Assembly (NCBI GenBank): GCA_025766275.1
Contig: JAFKAC010000001.1
Location: forward strand, 3,658,001 to 3,722,000
Length of the DNA: 64,000 bases
DNA from: Lactarius indigo
Taxonomy: Eukaryota; Basidiomycota; Agaricomycetes; Russulales; Russulaceae
Direction of reading: 5' to 3'
Notes under the pieces: model-generated
The model's database searches: none
Seen by the model: the letters and a program-made list of their open reading frames with translations, nothing else
Told to the model about the DNA's origin: nothing
Shown: one piece after another, positions 52,683-63,925 of the stretch
How positions within the stretch are numbered: position 1 is the stretch's first letter
Layout of the letters: each line of letters starts with the position of its first letter
Position numbers and translations under genes: made by a program

Positions 52683-52942
52683 TGTTATTTGTGGCTAAAG
52701 CATTGCTGTTTTCACCTATTCTGTGACTGTACATTGCTCTAAGTCGAGTTTCCTTATTTAGATATGCTTAGTCAGGTTGATATATCCTGCAGAGGACAGA
52801 AAATATGGCTTTAGTCTTATATCCTCCTCTGCAGGTGAGTAACTAGTTTTACCTTGATCAATATAGTCTTATATCCTCCTCTGCAGTCAGTCCCCTTGTG
52901 TCCTCGGTGACTCAAGGGCATTTCATAGGTCACATTCTAACA
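52683..52942 (+). mobile_element. Solo B-family LTR
   Basis: 260 bp, target duplication AAAGG / GAAGG (52678-52682 and 52943-52947). Both intron-flanking repeats are present. More diverged than other B LTRs. Confidence 0.9.
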
Positions 52943-55004
52943 GAAGGATTGGAAACAGTGTACCTCCTCATATTCTCACGACTTAGGTGGCACACAGGAG
53001 GATTTGTAGACAACACATTACTTGCCACAAACTCAGTACCTAGTGATATAGGACTACCTGACCACAAACAACTAGTAGCCCTCTTAGAGACCAAGAAGGG
53101 CGACTTCTGAACCAGCAAACAATGCCACAACACAATCCCAGACCAGAAACAACTGTTCCCTTCCCTCCAACTACCCCACCAAGACCAATCACCCCCACAA
53201 TACACCAGACTCCCATGTTGACCTCAGCAACAACAGGGGGACCCACCTTGAGCGGCACCCCAAACCCACTAAGCAACAGTGGACTCCAAGGAGTCCCACC
53301 AACCATATTCACTGGCAACTGATTGATCAAGGAGCAACATGTTTTTATGCAAATTCAAGCACTTCAAAATCTTGTATAGAAGCATGGACATGATGTTAAA
53401 CCCCTTCAACTGAGTCATCCATGCACTTTCATACATGCATGACTCAAACATCAACACATGGGTTGACATGCAAGAAACCAAGCTAGAAGCCAAAGTTAGC
53501 AACACCACCAACCTCATTTCCAAAACAGATGAACAGCTGTAGAACGAATTTGAAACAGTGTTCAAGGATGCCTTGAAAGATTCTGCATGATCACAAAATG
53601 CATATGATCAACTAATGAAACTAGAAATGAAAGGAGGTGACATTGATACATACATCACCATGTTCAAATGGCTTGTCACCACTGCTGAATGGGAACCCAA
53701 TACAAAAGGGACCATTGCCCACTTCAAGGCAGGATTACAACCAAATGTCCACTGATGAATTCTACTGCAGGACAAATGGCTGACAACCATGGTGGAGTGG
53801 AAGGAACAAGCACAAATAGAAGTCTTGCACAACCATGAAATCTTCAATGTGGGACTTAACATCCATGGCAGCAATAACAATTACAACCCTAGAAACAACA
53901 GAAGGAGTCAGCAATACCAAAACACCACAAATGCTCCACGCACCATGCCACACGACAATGACATCATCCCAATGAATGTTGACACTGTGACAACAAGCCA
54001 AAACTGACCACTCACCAAACTAACCGATGAAGAATGAAAGAAGCTGTCAGCTAAGGGACAATGTTTCCATTGTCACCAACAAGGCCACATGTCACGAAAC
54101 TGCCCACTCAGAAATGCACAAGGGAGCATGATGTGGCAACAGAGCATAACAGCCCGAGCCACTGAAGCTACCCCAATGAAAAGAGAAGTTGCCAAATTGA
54201 GCAACTCAGCCATGAAGCCCACACTGCAGACCCACTTATCAAAGAACAACAACTCCATGCAATCCTCAATACAATGACTGACAAAGAGTGCAGAGCATGG
54301 TTGGACCAGCAATACATGGGCAATGAGGATTTTTAAGATGCTGAACCCTAATGGTCAAGGGCAAGGCAAATATTAGCACCAAGTACAGTATCAAACAAGA
54401 CTCAATGATGGTACCAGTGAAACTGTACATGTGGCACCAAAAGACCAAGGTTGAAACATTACTGGACTGCAGTGCAACAAAAAGTTTCATCGACACCTGC
54501 ACAACAGAGGGACCAGGGATAGGTACATGACCCCTGAAACATCCCAGAGAAGTCCAGAATGTTGACAGTACGACCAATCAAGCAGGGACAATTACCCACT
54601 ACTGCAACCTATATGTCAGCAAGGGCACAATGACAGGGAAGCTGACCTTCTTTGTTGCCAATCTAGGAAGAGATTGACTCATCTTGGGGTACCCATGGTT
54701 CAGAACATTCAGCCCAGAAATTGATTGGGCAACAAACACACTAAAAGGAGACAATATAAGAATCGAAACCACAGGATACAAAAAGAAAAACACACCAACG
54801 ACACATTGAACAACAAAGCAAATAGGAACAACAGGAATGGTGAGGCAGAAGACCATTTGACAAAGTCAAGAAGAACAAGTGAAAGTGACAGCCAACAACA
54901 TAGCACAACAATGGGCCGAATGTGCAGCCACCAACAAACCAAACCAAACCCTGGGAATCCCCGAAGAGTACAAATGACATGAGATTGTCTTTTCCGAAGA
55001 AGTG
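52943..55004 (+). pseudogene. G2 gag and protease half (inverted relative to its pol)
   Basis: Degenerate Ty3/gypsy gag: TLSGTPNPLSNSGLQGVPPT, IFTGN, many stops, then CFHCHQQGHMSRNC (about 54061-54102, an intact CCHC knuckle), a decayed protease (LLDCSATKSFIDTC in place of DSGA), and TLGIPEEYK ... IVFSEEV at the right edge. The order and text match G1 (DSGATDNLID; IPEEYQRHNKVFSDEEAQRF). The last five bases are AAGTG, and the next residues of the reading frame (AQWFPP) are found on the minus strand at 31498. Confidence 0.8.
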
Positions 55005-55260
55005 TGTTAGAATGCGACCTATAGAGGGCCCTTGAGTCACAGAGGACACAAGGGGACTGCAGAGGAGGATATAAGACTATATTGATCAAAGTAGAGATAG
55101 TTACTCACCTGCAGAGGAGGATATAAGACTAAAGCCATATTTTCCATCCTCTGCAGGATATATCAACCTGACTAAGCATATCTAAATAAGGTAACTCCAC
55201 TTAGGGCAATGTACAGTCACAGAATAGGTGAAAACAGCGACACTTTAACCACAAATAACA
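55005..55260 (-). repeat. B2 3' LTR
   Basis: 256 bp; reverse complement reads identical to 51820-52075. The polypurine tract (complement of CTCCCCCATG, 55261-55270) lies beside it. Confidence 0.95.
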
Positions 55261-55291
55261 CTCCCCCATGAATGTGCAGGGCTCTAAGTTC

Positions 55292-57098
55292 CTAACTGAA
55301 TAAACCAAGCATCCTAGCACACTTCTCAACCTTGAATCGGTCAAGAGCCTTTGTCAAGATGTCAGCAGCCATCTCCTGTGTTGTAACAAAGCTGGGACTG
55401 ATTACACCATCTTGAACAGCATCCCTCAGCCAAAATAGGCGAAGAGAGAGGTGCTTCATCTTGCTATGATGCTCTGGGTTCTTGCTCACTGCAATGGCTG
55501 ATTGATTGTCCATCTTCAGCAGTGAGGGACCAGAGATCTTGTAGCCAAGCTCCCTTGTTATGCTTGCACTGGCGTAGTGTCCAACTTGGACGGTTCTGTG
55601 GGAACACAATGCCCCAAATTGTCAGCCAACCTACGGGGAAGGGCAAATACAGCCAAGGTGTCCCCTAGTCAACAAAGGTACTGGCAGCCTTCTATCAGAC
55701 AGAAGTACTGAGAGGCAGAGAATGGCAGATAAGGGAGGAAAAGAGGGGATTAAGCAGACAGCCCAAAGGAAGTGGCAAACAGCCCAGCTCAAAAGATGGA
55801 GGGGAAGCCACAAACAGCAGGTACAATTCCACAAGATCTCAAGCTAGGGAACCGGGGATACAAGCTACCCTACTTATACCCTGGCTTTTTGTAAGGTTCG
55901 AACTCAGAAACCCTAATACAACAATCCTAGGGTGAGTAATCGTACAGTAAGAGTGTCATCAGGAATGTGTAATTATCAGTCAGCATACAGTCAGTTAACC
56001 AATCAGAATGGAGCATCAGTCATCCTTATTGTAACAGTGTAATCATCTATGAGTCATTCACAGCCAGTATCAGTCATCAGGTACCAAACATCAGTCATCC
56101 AGGCACAAGCTCGTCTGGACTCTTCTGGTGCATTCTAGCCAGGTCATGTGCCAGGGTCACATGATGGGCGATCTTGATATTGCTTTATCTGGGCCAGTGG
56201 AATCTGCAATTCTGTGTATCGTTGCAGAACATCCAGTGATATTTCAGGCCGGGACACTTATCTCTTGGTTTATGGCTTATCTCAGCCGTTTCTTCATCAT
56301 CTTCCTTCTCTTCACGTGATTGCATCCTCCATATTGCCATTTGTCAAGGTTGAGGGGGTGAAACCGTAACATCCCCCATGAACTGGCACATCCAGAGGAT
56401 CTCCTTGCCCACCTCAACAGCAGAGATGTGCTCTGCTTCAGTTGTGGACAAGGCAACCAAGGGCTGCAACTTGGAGCTCCAAGAGACCACTCCAGAGCCA
56501 ATCTTGACCACATATCCACCAGTGGACTTGCCATTGTCCGGGTTTCCACCATGATCAGCATCTGAGTAAGTGATGAATGGCTCAGGCGAAGTGGAGGGCT
56601 TGTAAACAAGCTTGTGGTTGATTGTGCCCTTCAAATAGCGAAGCATGTGCTTGGCTGCTTGCCAATGAGCTGGACCCAGGGTTGGAATTGAATCTGGCAA
56701 GCACTCCAGCAGCATAGGTGATGTCTGGCCTTGTGGTGACTGCCAGATACATCAGGCAGCCTACAACAGAGATGTAGAGGTATTGACGCATTTCTGAGGC
56801 TTCTGCATTGTTCTGTGGGCACATGGAGGTGGAGTGATGTGTCCCAGGGTTGAGAGGAGTGGAGACAGGCTTGGAAGTGCTCAGGCCATGCTCCTGAAGC
56901 AGATTGGAGATCTACTGGCTGGCTCTGGGAGATAGAAAGGCAACAATTGGGACGATCTCTGTGGATTTCTAGGCCAAGTAACTGGGTGGTAGGGCCAAGA
57001 TCTCGAAGTTTGAAGTGAGTGGAGAGCTCTTGGACAATTGAATCAATCTTGGCTCCATCCTTGCAGGCAAGCGTGATATCATTGACAAACACAGGCAT
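55292..57098 (-). pseudogene. B2 RT end and RNase H, split by a C LTR
   Basis: RT: DSIVQELSTHFKLRDLGPTT then QLLGLEIH, uninterrupted here, which confirms where A2 entered B1. Then TRPDITYAAGV, RNase H (ITYSDADHGG, STTEAEHISAVEV) and LGLFS end. YVDD-type motif reads FVND. One frameshift after the LEIHRD region. The C LTR at 55556-56371 separates the RNase H Glu from the downstream Asp. Confidence 0.85.
55556..56371. mobile_element. Complete family-C solo LTR
   Basis: 816 bp, TGTTATGCTT...CCGTAACA, target duplication TCCCT / TCCCC (55551-55555 and 56372-56376) in B2. It contains repeated ATCAGTCA words (about 55975-56100). No internal region of family C is in the window, so superfamily and transcriptional orientation are unknown. 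Confidence 0.88.
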
Positions 57099-57119
57099 TA
57101 AGATCCTGACATCATCCCT

Positions 57120-57212
57120 GAGGTGGAGTACTCAAGGAGAATGGAGAAGAAAGAAGAAGGGAGGAGAAGGGAGGAGAATGGAACATGAATGGTCTAGAAT
57201 GTTGTGGGATCA
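57120..57212. other. Purine-rich filler at a rearrangement junction
   Basis: 93 bp rich in GGAGAA/GAAGAAG between the broken end of B2 and an A LTR fragment. No target duplication is visible. Confidence 0.4.
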
Positions 57213-57545
57213 TGACAAGAAGACATACCTGGCACACAGCAGTCAGAGAACTGATGTGGACTAGGGCATACAAAGTACTCTACTTATACTCCTACAGAGA
57301 GTGACTTTGGTACAATACAAGTAACACTAGATCACAGAGTATAAGGCACATTGTTCTACAAGAGAAACAAAAGAGTGGACTATTCTGGGAATAAGGCAAT
57401 ACCAACAAGAAGAGTCCAGACAATGATGATATCATAATGACATCACAATAAAGATAGAACAAAGGAAAGGACAAGAAAGTGTAATACAATAAACAGTCCA
57501 CAGGACTCTGTATGATGTCATTGTACATGATGTCATAAATAAGAA
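57213..57545 (-). repeat. A-family LTR fragment
   Basis: Minus-strand A LTR text from the TGATGTCAT motifs through TATA and CCACATCAGTTCTC..GTGTGCCAG to GTATGTCTTCTTG; both LTR ends are missing. The GTATGT after CCAG shows it had the intron-bearing form. Confidence 0.8.
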
Positions 57546-57751
57546 AACTCTGAGATTTGAGTTTTCAGGATCAGAGGCATTGTCAACCTCCATAAAGTCA
57601 AAGTTCTCATTGTTGCTGTCAATCTCTACATCCATATGGTGCCACTTATGAACTCCTGTAGATAAATGTTGTGGATATATGTTAGGCAAGTTGTCTTTGT
57701 GCTCTTCCATTACATTGAGCTGTGCAAGGTGATTCTTTGCCAGCTGGACTT
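57546..57751 (-). other. Unidentified coding fragment
   Basis: A minus-strand frame starting MHKVLKVQLAKNHLAQLNVM, with acidic DVEIDSNNENFDFMEVDNAS, truncated by the A LTR fragment. No family recognised. Confidence 0.25.
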
Positions 57752-57771
57752 TGAGCACCTTGTGCACTTAG

Positions 57772-58027
57772 TGTTATTTGTGGTTAAAGTGTTGCTGTTT
57801 TCACCTATTCTGTGACTGTACATTGCCCTAAGTCAAGTTACCTTATTTAGATATGCTTAGTCAGGTTGATATATCCTGCAGAGGATGGAAAATATCCCTT
57901 TAGTCTTATATCCTCCTCTGCAGGTGAGTAACTGTCTTTACTTTGATCAATATAGTCTTCTATCCTCCTCTGCAGTCCCCTTGTGTCCTCTGTGACTCAA
58001 GGGCCCTCTATAGGTCGCTTTCTAACA
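57772..58027 (+). mobile_element. Solo B-family LTR
   Basis: 256 bp, perfect target duplication CTTAG (57767-57771 and 58028-58032) within an A LTR. Both intron-flanking repeats are present with GTGAGT between. Confidence 0.95.
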
Positions 58028-58057
58028 CTTAGTGGCTCATATGGACTAGATTTGCAG

Positions 58058-60682
58058 TGTTGAAAGTGCTCACCTCTATAGCAGTGGAACAACTCTCCTT
58101 CCACACAGAGAAGCATGGACTACTGCTGAAACACCATTATGGAGGAAGACCAGCCTGCACCACCATGGATGGACACAATGGACACACTCACCTACCAGAT
58201 TAAAGATGCCTGGCACAAAAAGAAAGTTACCTCAGTGCTCGTCCTCAACATTGAGGGCACCTTTCCCAATGCAGTAAATGATAGGCTGATCCACAACATG
58301 AAAAAGTGCAGAGTACCCACAGCTCTGGTGAAGTTCACATCAAATCTCCTGAGAAACCATTTCACCACACTAAAGTTTGATGACTATACTTCAGAAAGCA
58401 TCCCAATCGACAATGGAATTGGGCAGGGCAACCCACTCTCAATGATTCTTTATCAATTCTACAACACAGACCTACTCAACATCCCGGAAGGCAGCAATGA
58501 ATCAGCAATGGTGTATGTGGACAACACCATCTTAATTGCCACAGGGAACACCTTTATTGAGACGCACCAAACCCTCACAAACATGATGACCAAGCCAGGA
58601 GGTGCAATAGAGTGGTCAAAAGACCATAACTCTTGCTTCAAATTTTGTAAATTGGCCCTTATGGACTTCACACACAGAAACAGCAAGAAGGAAAGGCACC
58701 CCCTAAAGCTTCTAAACACCATACTGGAGCTGGTCAAAAGCATGAAGTACCTGTGAGTATATTTTGACCAGCACCTAGACTGGGGAATGCAACACAACTA
58801 CGCCTTACAGAAAGGCATAAAGTGGGCATCTTAGATAAGGCAAGCAGCAGCACCAAGATGGGGCATCACCCCTAAACATGCTCACCAAATGTACATCAGA
58901 GTCGCAATACCAAGGACACTATATGCAATTGACGTCTGGGGAAGTCACATGGGAAAACAAGATATGGCAGGTGAGCTAGGGAAGACAAGAAGATGCAAAA
59001 ACAAGCTCAACTCCATCCAAAGAGCAGGCACCTTGGCCATCACAGGAGGACTACACACCTCTCCAACTGACACACTGAACATACATGCAGACACCATCTT
59101 AAAATAGAAAAGCACCTATATAGAGCAGCAGCCCATATTGTGACACTCCCTCTGGAACATCCCCTACACAAACCTGCAAGGAAAGCCACTAACAAGAGGA
59201 TCAAAAGACAAAAGTCCCCACTCCACCTCCACAACCTTATGCAGTTGTTTGACATCAGACCAAATGACTTTGAAAGCATCAAACTGGCAGGCAACAAAGA
59301 CACATCCAAGAAAGCTGACAAAGAAGGAACCAAAGAAATCAAAGTCTACTCAGATGGTTTGGCACAAGACAGGAAGGTTGGCACCACTGCTGTCCTCCTC
59401 AGACCAGGAAAAGACCCATGCATCCTCAACTTTCACCTGGGGGATGTCAAGCACCACACAGTATTTGAAGCCAAGCTGGTGGGACTAATACTAGGCCTAC
59501 ACCTTATCAAGATGGAGAAGAAAGGCAGAACAAGTTACATGTTGGGGGCAGATAACCAAGCTGTGATAAGTGCAATGTCAATGCCAAGCAACAGATCGGG
59601 ACACTACCTAGTGGACATATGCTCAGCCACCACAGGCACCATCTGGAAAGGAAGAGGCACAGGCAATCACAGACTTACAGTGCGTTGGACAGCAGGGCAC
59701 ATTGGTATTGAAGGAAACAAGCAAGCTGACAAGGAAGCAAAAGCAGCAGCAGTGGGCAAAATGTTGCCAAAAGATGACCTCCCAAAACTGCAAGAAACCC
59801 CTATGAAAGAACAAATTGGCAGCCATCCAATATTGCAAAAGCACACTCAAAGACACCTGGAAAAAGGAATGGAGTCTATCACCACATGCTGAAAAACTTA
59901 AATGATTTGGCTTTACCTTTCTGTCCAATAAATTCCTTAAGCTGATGAGTGACCCAAACCTCTCCAGGAAAGGGGCCAGCTGGCTATACCAGCTAAGAGT
60001 GGGCCACTTCCTGCTCAATGCCTACCTATATAGGTTCCACAGAGCAGACAGAGCAAACTGTCTGGCGTGCAGTTACCACACAGAGAACACACAACACTTT
60101 TTACTGGATTGCCTTGCATATGTGCATGAAAGATGGGTGCTCACAAAACAGCACAACCCCACAGAAGCTGTTTTCACAAAGCTCATAACCAACCCAAAGA
60201 CTGTCATCAAAGTAGTGAAATACATACAGGAGTCAGGGAGAGTAATGCAGGATACAAGCTGAAGGCAGAGGACTGCAGAGGAAGGAGGAGATCACCAGAG
60301 TCACACCCTGAGTGGCACACCACACTAACCCCACCCACCATCCATCCCCATTGAATCCCTTCTCCTCAACTTGCTGAGCCCATCACAAACAAGGTTCACT
60401 CAAGACTTGAAGAAGGCAGAAGATGTAGGAAGCAGCCCATACATACACACCAAGGCCACCACAACCCCAGCTGCACCTAGTGCCCCAGCGAACATCTCAC
60501 CCCACTGACTTCAACACTTGACAAGAAGCCATGCTTTTTCAACCTGGAAAAGGGGAGAACTAAGATAAAAGGGTAGAACCAAAGAAAGTGGAGAGTCATA
60601 TTCACATAGACAATAACAAGTGCAGTGCTACATAGGGTACTAGTCCCTTAGGTGCACAACAATGGATCCAAAAAAAAAAATA
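58058..60682 (+). mobile_element. 5'-truncated LINE inserted in an A LTR
   Basis: 2625 bp with an 11-A tail (60670-60680) and a 13-bp target duplication ACTAGATTTGCAG / ACTAGACTTACAG (58045-58057 and 60683-60695, two mismatches). The element lacks endonuclease and N-terminal RT, the usual outcome of incomplete target-primed reverse transcription. Confidence 0.85.
58139..60262 (+). pseudogene. LINE reverse transcriptase, RNase H and C-terminal zinc knuckle
   Basis: RT: VLVLNIEGTFPNAVNDRLIH, GIGQGNPLSMILYQFYNTDL, MVYVDNTILIATG (YVDD changed to YVDN), KSMKYL then TGA (58754-58756) before VYFDQHLDW, further stops near 58831 and 59105. RNase HI: KVYSDGLAQDRKVGTTAVLL (Asp), FEAKLVGLILGLHL (Glu), LGADNQAVISAMS (Asp), RWTAGHIGIEGNKQADKEAK (His/Asp). 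C-terminal CLACSYHTENTQHFLLDC cluster typical of LINE ORF2 ends. RT plus RNase H fits the Tad/I/R1-like lineages found in fungi; I do not narrow it further. Inactive. Confidence 0.88.
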
Positions 60683-60995
60683 ACTAGACTTACAGCATGG
60701 ACTGCTTTAAATTAGATATACAGGACTTGTAGATTACATAGTGATCTGTACAATCTTGAACACCTTGTATTTCATTATTTATAACATCACTGTACAGTAT
60801 GACATCATGGATCTGGACTCTGCATTGTTTTCAACACCTTTATACTTTTGCTTTGTCTCTATCCTTATTATGATGTCACTATGATATCATTTGCTTCAGA
60901 ACTCTCCTTGTTCTTTCTCCCTTGTTCTCAATACATTGACTCCTTTGTCCAATTGTAGAACAACAACTGTCTTGTAGTATGTGACTAGTGTTACT

Positions 60996-61077
60996 TCCAC
61001 ATTGGACCATGATCTTTCAACTATATGGAAAACAAAGGAGATTCCAATGCCAACTGTCTTAGAAGTGAGGCTAAGGG
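60996..61077 (+). other. Left part of the family-E copy 2 target
   Basis: Continues across the A LTR (duplication AAGGG) into 61605; no domain in this short piece. Confidence 0.3.
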
Positions 61078-61599
61078 TGTTGATAAGTAACCTGTGCAGC
61101 ACTTAGTGGCTCTAAAGGACTAGTAGATCTCAGACTACCTTAGATTAGATTTGATCTGTACAATCTAGTACTTGTATGACATCACTGTACAATGACATCA
61201 TATGGACTACTTCTGGACTCTTCATTGTACTACATTTCTTTATTCTACTTTTGTTCTTATCTTTATTATGATGTCACTATGATATCATTCAGCTCTGGAC
61301 TCTCCTTGTTTTCCTTTCCTTGTTCTCAAAGCATCCACTCCTTTGTCCATAGGTAGAACAATACCACCTTTGTATTCTGTGACTAGTGTTACCTGCGTTG
61401 TACTATTGTCACTCTCTGTAGGAGTATAAGTAGAGTACCATGTACACTCCTGGTCCACATCAGTTCTCACTGCTTGTGTGCCAGACACCCCTCTGCTTCA
61501 CCTCTGCAAGATCTCTCTGTTGCTGCTTCAGCTGCCCCACTATCTCACCACAGTACTTTGTCTCACTGTAAGTATTGGATCTCTGCATGCTGTTCATCA
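61078..61599 (+). mobile_element. Solo A-family LTR (intron-less form)
   Basis: 522 bp, perfect target duplication AAGGG (61073-61077 and 61600-61604). One copy of the CAGTTCTCACTGC..GTGTGCCAG segment; U5 donor-like CTGTAAGTATTGG retained. Confidence 0.95.
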
Positions 61600-61604
61600 A
61601 AGGG

Positions 61605-62040
61605 ATGGCTCTTTGGAAGGGGTTCCCACAGTGCATTTCCCATCAATTTGCCTGATGGAAGAATCATTTGTGTATCATGGAATGAAATTTTCTGTGGAAG
61701 CCAACTCACCTGGAAACAGCTTTGTTGTGTTCGAAGTCTAGGCACAACCAGCCCTGGTCAGCAGGGTCGATCCAGATGATACTCTACCTTCCAATCAAAG
61801 ACACAACTTATGGACCATTCTTCATCATCAAACCCTATCTTCCATTGAACATGGCTGATGCACAGCTTGACCCTTATCGCAAATTTATATTTGCAGCAGG
61901 ACAACTAGTTTACAAAGACTATGGCGATCCAGTGGTTGTATCCCTTAGTGGGGTGATATGTCACTTTGCTCACACACCACTCACGCTGACAAACATATCC
62001 AGGCAATGTGTCCACATGTTACCACTTGATTGGGTTTGTG
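61605..62040 (+). pseudogene. Family-E coding fragment, copy 2 (unidentified, repeated)
   Basis: Frame pieces read MKFSVEANSPGNSFVVFEV, TYGPFFIIKPYLPLNMADAQ, LDPYRKFIFAAGQLVYKDYG, VICHFAHTPLTLTNISRQCV and HMLPLDW then GTTTGT, a possible donor at the same place as in copy 1 (2848). Better preserved than copy 1. The frame changes once near 61735. The repeated occurrence suggests a transposon-borne or expanded family; function unknown. Confidence 0.45.
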
Positions 62041-62546
62041 CTGAGCCCTTCTTACAAATGATATATGACTGAGTTTTTGGCTTCAGGAATGAGAACCTTC
62101 AGCGTCCATCCAAGTTGAGGGTTCTTAACTACAGTGCTATATTCTGGAGATGAATGGATTTAACTTGGTTAGGACAAGAGTTGTGATACAAGTGTGAGCA
62201 GGAGAACTTTTTGTAGCTAATGTATGGTTGTGAATACACGGTTGAGTTTATGTGATATAACAACTAAACAGTTGCAGTATTTTGTGGGGAGGGAGGGGAG
62301 AAGAGAACACAGGAGATGGTCAATGGCAAGGTACTCACCAGCTGTGTGCACTGCTCAGTGGCTAACAAGATGCCAACAACACAAGAGAGGTTGGCAGACC
62401 CCTCCCAAGGCATGACTGAGGAGGCTGGGTCCTGTCAATGCAGGGCCAAGCAAGTATGCGGATAGCCGACAGGATGCCTGTGCATGAAGAGGTTGTATTG
62501 TTGATGCAGCACTGAGAGAGGAAGGGTGGGTCAAGATAGACATGTG
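62041..62546. other. No gene recognised
   Basis: Short frames only; includes a purine-rich segment near 62285. Confidence 0.25.
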
Positions 62547-62595
62547 TGTTAGAATGCGACCTATGAGAGGCCCTTGAGTCACAGAGGGACTGTCA
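62547..62595 (-). repeat. B-family LTR end fragment
   Basis: TGTTAGAATGCGACCTATGA...CCCTTGAGTCACAGAGG matches the reversed 3' end of B LTRs for about 45 bp, then diverges. Confidence 0.75.
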
Positions 62596-62924
62596 CACTT
62601 GCCTCTCATTTGAGGCTACAAAAACACAGTCATGTAAGTGCGAGAACATTCAAGAGAATGAATCATATCTGTATCATATACACATCATAGCTGCTATAAG
62701 TCAAGGGGGTGGCAGGATGGAATTCCTGCACCAGAGGTAGGGTAGGGGGGGGGGGGGTCCACGTTGGTGAAAAAAAAAGCTTGATGTGGCCTGACATCAT
62801 ACCCGTGCAGAACCCACACCTGTGCGACAGGTTTGGTGGGGTATTCAAGCACAATACAACTTTTATTGTAGACCAGCTACTACTACTAGTCATATTTTAC
62901 ACTAGCTACTAGTACTACTAATCA
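62596..62924. other. Intergenic, with G and A homopolymers
   Basis: A G run of about 14 near 62744 and an A run of 9 near 62772. No gene seen. Confidence 0.3.
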
Positions 62925-63330
62925 ATGAGAATGCCTGTCGCCTTGCCATCTGAGTTGTTGTGTTGCATTGTTGTTGTCAATGTTGTTGCTATTGCTATTG
63001 TCTTCATCTTTGTTGTTGTCATTGTTGACATCATCTTGCTGTTGTTGGTGGTGGGGCCCTGGTGGTGGCAGTGGGCAGTGGTTGGTAGTGCATGCAGCTC
63101 AGGGGCTGCATCAGGGAAGTGCACTGTGTCTGAGTCATTGTGGACTTGTGGACATTGTTGACAGCATGTGTGGCTTGGGGCTTCATTAGCAGAATGCCTG
63201 TTGTTGTCATCACTGCACTGGTACTACATGCTCTTGTTGTTGTTGCATTGTTGTTGTTGTGCAGCTTGCCTTGCCCCCCAATGGTGGCAGCAGCAATGGT
63301 GGTGGTGGCATGATGATGTCATTTCTGGTT
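62925..63330. repeat. GTT/TTG-rich low-complexity block
   Basis: Irregular GTT, ATTGTT and TGGTGG trinucleotide runs. Frames in it encode Val/Leu-rich artefacts. No gene supported. Confidence 0.6.
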
Positions 63331-63600
63331 GAGGTATCTGAGGTGTATACATGCAGATTGATGTCAGTAATCTATAAGATAACAAAAGGTGTGCTCACCT
63401 GTGAGATTGAGTGGAGGCAATAGCAGTAGTCAACTGGGAATGACAACAATGACACAGGGACAATCAATATGAACAGAACAAAGCCAGTAATCACCAGGTG
63501 GCTGGGAACTGGAATCACACTTTGCTGTGGGAGCCATGACAAACTGTGGCTTAGTGTGGCGTGTACCATGACAGCATCAAGCATCAAAGGTTTGGCAAAC
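63331..63600. other. No gene recognised
   Basis: Short frames only. Confidence 0.25.
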
Positions 63601-63925
63601 CCTTCAGTGCCACATGCACTGCTAACTACGACAACCCAACAATGACAAAGCCAAATGGGCTACCAACTGTCGGCACCCAATGCAAGTCCCACACACAATG
63701 GCAGTGGCACCCCAACCAGTGGCAGGAGCAACAGTGAGGCAGTGGGGACAATTCAACCAGAGTCTACAATGATTGGCATCTAACACTGAGTGACTCAACC
63801 ACAATGACAGGGTGAAGGATGATGACAAGGTAATGACAAGGCAACTTGAACAATGACAATGATGATGACAACATGATGGATGACAGTAGTGATGTGATGG
63901 TGGGGGGCAATAATGACACATCAGG
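63601..63925. repeat. ATGACAA-rich low-complexity block
   Basis: Irregular repeats of AATGACA, GATGATGACAA and CAATGACAAGG words. A degenerate simple repeat, possibly related in word content to the 8-bp array; no gene. Confidence 0.5.

Larger units (their letters stand above)
55005..57119 (-). mobile_element. 3' half of a second B element (B2)
   Basis: In minus sense it runs from mid-RT (FVNDITLACKDG at about 57090) to the 3' LTR (55260-55005). It is truncated at 57119, inside RT, where sequence changes abruptly to a GAAGAAAGAAG-type purine run. Its left flank AAGTG joins G2 gag. Interrupted by a C solo LTR. Confidence 0.9.
57752..60995 (+). repeat. A-family LTR remnant split by a B solo LTR and a LINE
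   Basis: Three pieces read in order as one A LTR: about 57757-57771 (CTTGTGCACTTAG), 58033-58057 (TGGCTCATATGGACTAGA..) and 60683-60995 (GCATGGACTGC..TGATGTCACTATGATATCAT..). The 3' third, with TATA and splice motifs, is lost. Confidence 0.7.

Noticed and set aside
62925..63189. Hydrophobic Val/Leu-rich frames as a membrane protein
   Set aside because: They are produced by GTT/TTG simple repeats; several frames are open at once and composition is extreme.
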